Made by a program: the position numbers and the translations under genes
Notes under the pieces: model-generated
Databases searched by the model: none
Seen by the model: only the letters and a program-made list of their open reading frames with translations
What the model was told of the DNA's origin: nothing
Part shown: piece after piece, positions 5,429 to 8,285 of the stretch
How positions within the stretch are numbered: position 1 is the stretch's first letter
How the letters are laid out: each line of letters opens with the position of its first letter
Source: an uncultured Anaerolineae bacterium
Lineage (GTDB): Bacteria; Chloroflexota; Anaerolineae; Anaerolineales; Villigracilaceae
Reading direction: 5' to 3'
Assembly (NCBI GenBank): GCA_903882765.1
Contig: CAIRYE010000456.1
Location: 1 to 8,285 of the forward strand
DNA length: 8,285 nt

Positions 5429-6590
5429 GGGCACTAAGTTGGTGCCGGTTAAGTTATTTACCCGGTTCAATGTCATTCAGCGTCTGCAGCATGTTTCATT
5501 TCTGATCTCCTTTTCCTTGCTTGGGCTCACTGGATTACCTCAAAAATATCCAATGTCGATCCTGAGCGTGTGGATCTTCCAATTATTAGGCGGCGTAGAA
5601 ACTGCCAGATTGATTCATCACATCTCGGCAACCGTTATGATCGGCATCAGTGGTATTCACATCATCGAGGTTGGTTATCGGCTGTGGGTAGATCGCATTC
5701 ACATTTCTATGATCCCTTGGATCAATGATCTGCAGCACGTGATCCATGATGTTCAGTATTATTTTGGCTACAAAAAGCACAAAGCCTACTACGGCCGCTA
5801 TTCCTACGCCGAAAAAGCGGAATACCTCGCCTTGATTTGGGGCACCATCGTAATGGCTGCCACTGGTTTAATGATGTGGAATCCGATCACTACTTTGAGA
5901 TTTCTGCCAGGGGAAGCCATCCCGGCAGCCAAAGCTGCCCACGGCGGTGAAGCTGTATTGGCAGTGGCGGCAATCATCCTTTGGCACTTTTACCATGTGC
6001 ATATCAAAACATTTAATAAGAGTATGTTTACCGGTAAGTTGAATCGGGAAGAGATGCTTCACGAGCATCCCGCTGAACTTGCCTTGATTGAAAAAGGAGA
6101 GCAACGCCCTCCAGAAGTTAGCATCCGCACTAAGGTAATTCGCCAAATCGTGTTTTTCCCATTTGCCGTCACAGTCTTTGCCGTTACGGCGCTTAGCATT
6201 TACTACATTGTTTGGTTTGAAAAGACCGCCACCGAGATCCTACCCCAAGGCGAAACGGTCACTGCCTTCTCACCATTACCTACCGCTACACCGGTCGTAT
6301 TTGAGCCAACCCCCATGCCAAGGCCCCAAAACCTCACTTGGGCTGGATTCGTTGGCCCAATGCTATCTGAAAAGTGCGGTGCTTGCCATGGTGAAGGCGC
6401 TATTGGCGGCTTGAATATCCTTTCTAAAGAATTGGCGATCACGGGCGGTGCCGCAGGCGCTGGTTTTGTTGCCGGCGACCCAGCTGCCAGTAATATCCTT
6501 GTGTTACAACAAGCCGGTGATCATCCTGGTCAGCTAAGTGCTGATGAGATCAAATACCTAACAGAATGGGTGAATGCTGGTTTACCCTAA
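5412..6590 (+). CDS. cytochrome b with fused fifth helix and C-terminal monohaem cytochrome c domain (second module)
   Basis: I place the start at the ATG at 5412 (392 residues), with GGAGG at 5401-5405. An in-frame ATG at 5307 would add 35 residues lying wholly inside the preceding gene, without homology to the other cytochrome b. Residues 1-210 match the first cytochrome b: four helices, H27, H69, H70, H83, H177, H192, H195 and H197, TGLPQKY and FTGKL. The protein then has a basic segment and a fifth helix (about 245-268), a Thr/Pro-rich linker (about 288-305), and a domain with CGACH at 322-326 and a PSCyt1-like pattern (GG near 345, PGQLS near 372, EW near 385). The fifth helix would carry this domain to the outer face, where haem c is attached. 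No Met follows the CxxCH, and His371 is the only other His in the domain, so His/His ligation is possible. Last gene before the terminator. Confidence 0.9.
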   Translation: MATATKGTKLVPVKLFTRFNVIQRLQHVSFLISFSLLGLTGLPQKYPMSILSVWIFQLLGGVETARLIHHISATVMIGISGIHIIEVGYRLWVDRIHISMIPWINDLQHVIHDVQYYFGYKKHKAYYGRYSYAEKAEYLALIWGTIVMAATGLMMWNPITTLRFLPGEAIPAAKAAHGGEAVLAVAAIILWHFYHVHIKTFNKSMFTGKLNREEMLHEHPAELALIEKGEQRPPEVSIRTKVIRQIVFFPFAVTVFAVTALSIYYIVWFEKTATEILPQGETVTAFSPLPTATPVVFEPTPMPRPQNLTWAGFVGPMLSEKCGACHGEGAIGGLNILSKELAITGGAAGAGFVAGDPAASNILVLQQAGDHPGQLSADEIKYLTEWVNAGLP

Positions 6591-6617
6591 TTTTGTAAAA
6601 CCGTAATTAGTAGAATC

Positions 6618-6660
6618 AAAAAGCAACCCCTTTCAGAAGATGGATCGGGTTGCTTTTTTA
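6618..6660 (+). terminator. strong intrinsic terminator closing the cytochrome operon
   Basis: AAAAAGCAACCC (6618-6629) and GGGTTGCTTTTT (6647-6658) are exact inverted repeats separated by a 17-base loop. The GC-containing part is GCAACCC/GGGTTGC, and a run of six T follows it (6654-6659). It begins 27 bp after the stop of the fused cytochrome. The A run on the 5' side means it can also act for transcription from the right. Confidence 0.92.
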
Positions 6661-6666
6661 TTATCG

Positions 6667-6675
6667 TGGTATAAA
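6667..6675 (+). promoter_or_regulatory. candidate extended -10 promoter for the glycosyltransferase gene
   Basis: TGGTATAAA fits an extended -10 element (TGnTATAAT, one mismatch) immediately after the terminator and about 48 bp before the presumed start codon. No convincing -35 box is seen; the sequence at the expected distance is part of the terminator. It is plausible because the gene would otherwise be cut off from upstream transcription. Confidence 0.35.
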
Positions 6676-6722
6676 AAACAGGAATTAAGTTATTAAAATT
6701 GCAACAACTTCCAACGAACGAG

Positions 6723-8285
6723 ATGATGAAAAATAAAATGGCCCAACTGCTATCCAAAAAAAAGAATTCTATATTGATGCTCGCCGCTATGATCGGTCTG
6801 ATCGCGTATATAGGCCTTTCGCTTCACTATGCCCATAAAATATTGGTCACGATGGATGAGGGGTCGTATTTAATAAAAGGCGCGAGCTACCTGCGGGGTG
6901 AGAGTGTGCCTTATCAGGTAGATGGCATGATTACCAACAAAACGCCTCTTTCCTTTTATATACCAGGGCTCTCCCAAGTTTTGTTTGGCGATGGGATCCG
7001 CTCTGGCCGATATTTTAGTGTTTTCTTAGGCGCGTTGATGTTGTTAGGCTTATGGTTAACCGTTCGCAGGGTATCCAACCTAACTTTTGCCGCCATCGCG
7101 GTTTGGATGGTGGTGCTAACCCAAAATTGGTTGGTCTATTACGCTCGCTCGATGACGCAGGTGATATCCATCCTTTTTTTGGTGTGGAGCCTTTACTTTA
7201 TTCTTGGGGAAGGCAGGAAGACTTGGGAATTGATCCTTGGCGGGATCATGGCGGTACTCTTAGTGCTTACCCGTCAGAATATGATCCCGTATTTGTTCTT
7301 CCTTTATTTGTATCTCGCATGGCAATTTGGGATCAAAAAAGCTTTCCTGACCCAACTTCCGGGGATATTCCTCTTTCTGATCGTCCATGTGGTATTCTGG
7401 CCAGGGATCTATATATTTGTATGGCGTGCTGCGATGCCGGGTTTCGTTACAAGCTTTTTAACAGACAATGACTTATTGGGTGGCTATAAGATCATTAAAG
7501 CGGTCAATAAAATTGAACCGAAGTCATTTACCCTCATTCAAAATATTCAAGAGATCTTTGGCGGGTTGCGCTTTTCTTCCATCCCATATGCGATGTTCAT
7601 AATGATGATCACGTTGTTCGGCTTTAAAAACCCTGGTCAAGATGTGAAGCGCAAACAGATTTGGTTCGTGTTGGTTAATTTTGTTGTGCTTACCGCCATA
7701 CACATCTATGCGGCGGTCGATAATAATGTTTTCCTTTATAGTTTCCCAGCGTACCTAACGTTTTTCGCTCCAATGCTACTCATCGGTTTCGCTCTTGCTT
7801 ACCCATACCTTGGCGATAAGGTCGGCGTTCATAGAACACTTTTTGGCTTGGCACTCGTGTTGGTCCTATTTAGCGGGGTAGGGCTGCATATTCATAAATC
7901 GATCTCAGACCCGATCATCAATTCAACCCTTCCGCGCTTTTCAAATGGCTGGTTCAGCGATGGCTCTGTGAAAGTTTGGCAGCTAGTTGTCAATAAATTT
8001 GGCATCGAGAAGCCCGCCCAAGGTTACATATTTTCAATATTGGGCGGATTAGCCTTAGGATTCGCCTTCGTTTTGCTTGTTTTCATGATCTGGACATTCA
8101 TCCCTCGAATTTCGAAACACCCATTTATGTTCGTTCTGCTGCTCAGTTTGGTTGGTATTTCTACGATCCTTACACCCACTCCCCTCTTTTCAATTTCTGA
8201 GGTAAACAACCAATGTGACGATGACGCCATTGCCACCTTTGAACGTGCAAGCCTGCAGTTGAGCGAAAAAATTCCCGCGGGTTCA
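6723..8285 (+). CDS. multi-pass GT-C glycosyltransferase, GT39/ArnT-like (partial, open at right edge)
   Basis: The frame is open from 6723 to the end of the window (521 codons, no stop). After a basic N-terminus and a first helix (about residues 17-40) comes MDEGSYLIKGASYL (44-57) and then TNKTPLSFYIPG near residue 76. This Asp-Glu in the first outer loop followed by a (K)TP-L motif is the hallmark of dolichyl/undecaprenyl-phosphate-sugar transferases of the GT39/ArnT/PMT type; D45 or E46 would be the catalytic acid. Roughly ten or more further hydrophobic segments follow. Such enzymes move a sugar from a lipid carrier onto a lipid, glycan or protein outside the membrane. Start choice is uncertain: ATG codons at 6723, 6726 and 6738 are all possible and none has a good Shine-Dalgarno. 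The gene stands beyond a terminator and has no evident link to the cytochromes. Substrate cannot be predicted. Confidence 0.82.
   Translation, partial: MMKNKMAQLLSKKKNSILMLAAMIGLIAYIGLSLHYAHKILVTMDEGSYLIKGASYLRGESVPYQVDGMITNKTPLSFYIPGLSQVLFGDGIRSGRYFSVFLGALMLLGLWLTVRRVSNLTFAAIAVWMVVLTQNWLVYYARSMTQVISILFLVWSLYFILGEGRKTWELILGGIMAVLLVLTRQNMIPYLFFLYLYLAWQFGIKKAFLTQLPGIFLFLIVHVVFWPGIYIFVWRAAMPGFVTSFLTDNDLLGGYKIIKAVNKIEPKSFTLIQNIQEIFGGLRFSSIPYAMFIMMITLFGFKNPGQDVKRKQIWFVLVNFVVLTAIHIYAAVDNNVFLYSFPAYLTFFAPMLLIGFALAYPYLGDKVGVHRTLFGLALVLVLFSGVGLHIHKSISDPIINSTLPRFSNGWFSDGSVKVWQLVVNKFGIEKPAQGYIFSILGGLALGFAFVLLVFMIWTFIPRISKHPFMFVLLLSLVGISTILTPTPLFSISEVNNQCDDDAIATFERASLQLSEKIPAGS

Noticed and set aside
7052..7471. 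139-codon plus-strand ORF inside the glycosyltransferase gene
   Set aside because: The glycosyltransferase frame is open through the whole stretch with continuous membrane helices, so this is an out-of-frame shadow.

Overview
The window is an electron-transfer locus from an anaerobic or facultative bacterium, probably a member of Chloroflexota close to Anaerolineae. The taxon is an inference. It rests on the Thr-Ala-Thr-Pro/Pro-Thr-Pro linker in the last cytochrome (common in Anaerolineae exported proteins), the moderate GC content and the stacking of membrane-anchored multihaem cytochromes; no RNA gene or marker protein is present to confirm it.

Layout. (1) 1-1939, minus strand: an operon transcribed leftward encoding a heptahaem c-type cytochrome with a C-terminal membrane anchor, a Tat-exported protein with four [4Fe-4S] clusters, and the first 84 residues of an NrfD/PsrC-family quinone-reactive membrane subunit that runs off the left edge. 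This matches the NrfB-NrfC-NrfD plan and the Cbc-type cytochrome/Fe-S/NrfD complexes of Geobacter. (2) 1940-2179: a divergent control region with a CRP/FNR-family-like palindrome (GTGA-N6-TCAC), a candidate -10 box, two copies of a TTATC(C/G)GATA motif and a possible 19-codon leader ORF. (3) 2180-6590, plus strand: a tightly packed operon whose successive genes overlap by 1 to 17 bases. It encodes a small single-span membrane protein, a nonahaem c-type cytochrome, a four-helix cytochrome b, a second nonahaem cytochrome, and a second cytochrome b carrying an extra fifth helix and a C-terminal monohaem cytochrome c domain. The two c9+b pairs are paralogues with nearly identical haem spacing, so they arose by module duplication. 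A strong intrinsic terminator follows at 6618-6660. (4) 6723-8285, plus strand: an unrelated multi-pass GT-C (GT39/ArnT-like) glycosyltransferase gene, open at the right edge.

Working model (inference). The leftward NrfD-type complex and the rightward cytochrome b/nonahaem complexes are separate quinone-linked modules that exchange electrons between the membrane quinone pool and a chain of exported multihaem cytochromes. Each nonahaem cytochrome plus its cytochrome b resembles a split version of Geobacter CbcL, in which a nonahaem c domain is fused to a HydC/FdnI-like b domain. The complete genes encode 26 c-type haem sites (7+9+9+1). No terminal reductase or oxidase catalytic subunit lies in the window, so the final donor or acceptor cannot be named.
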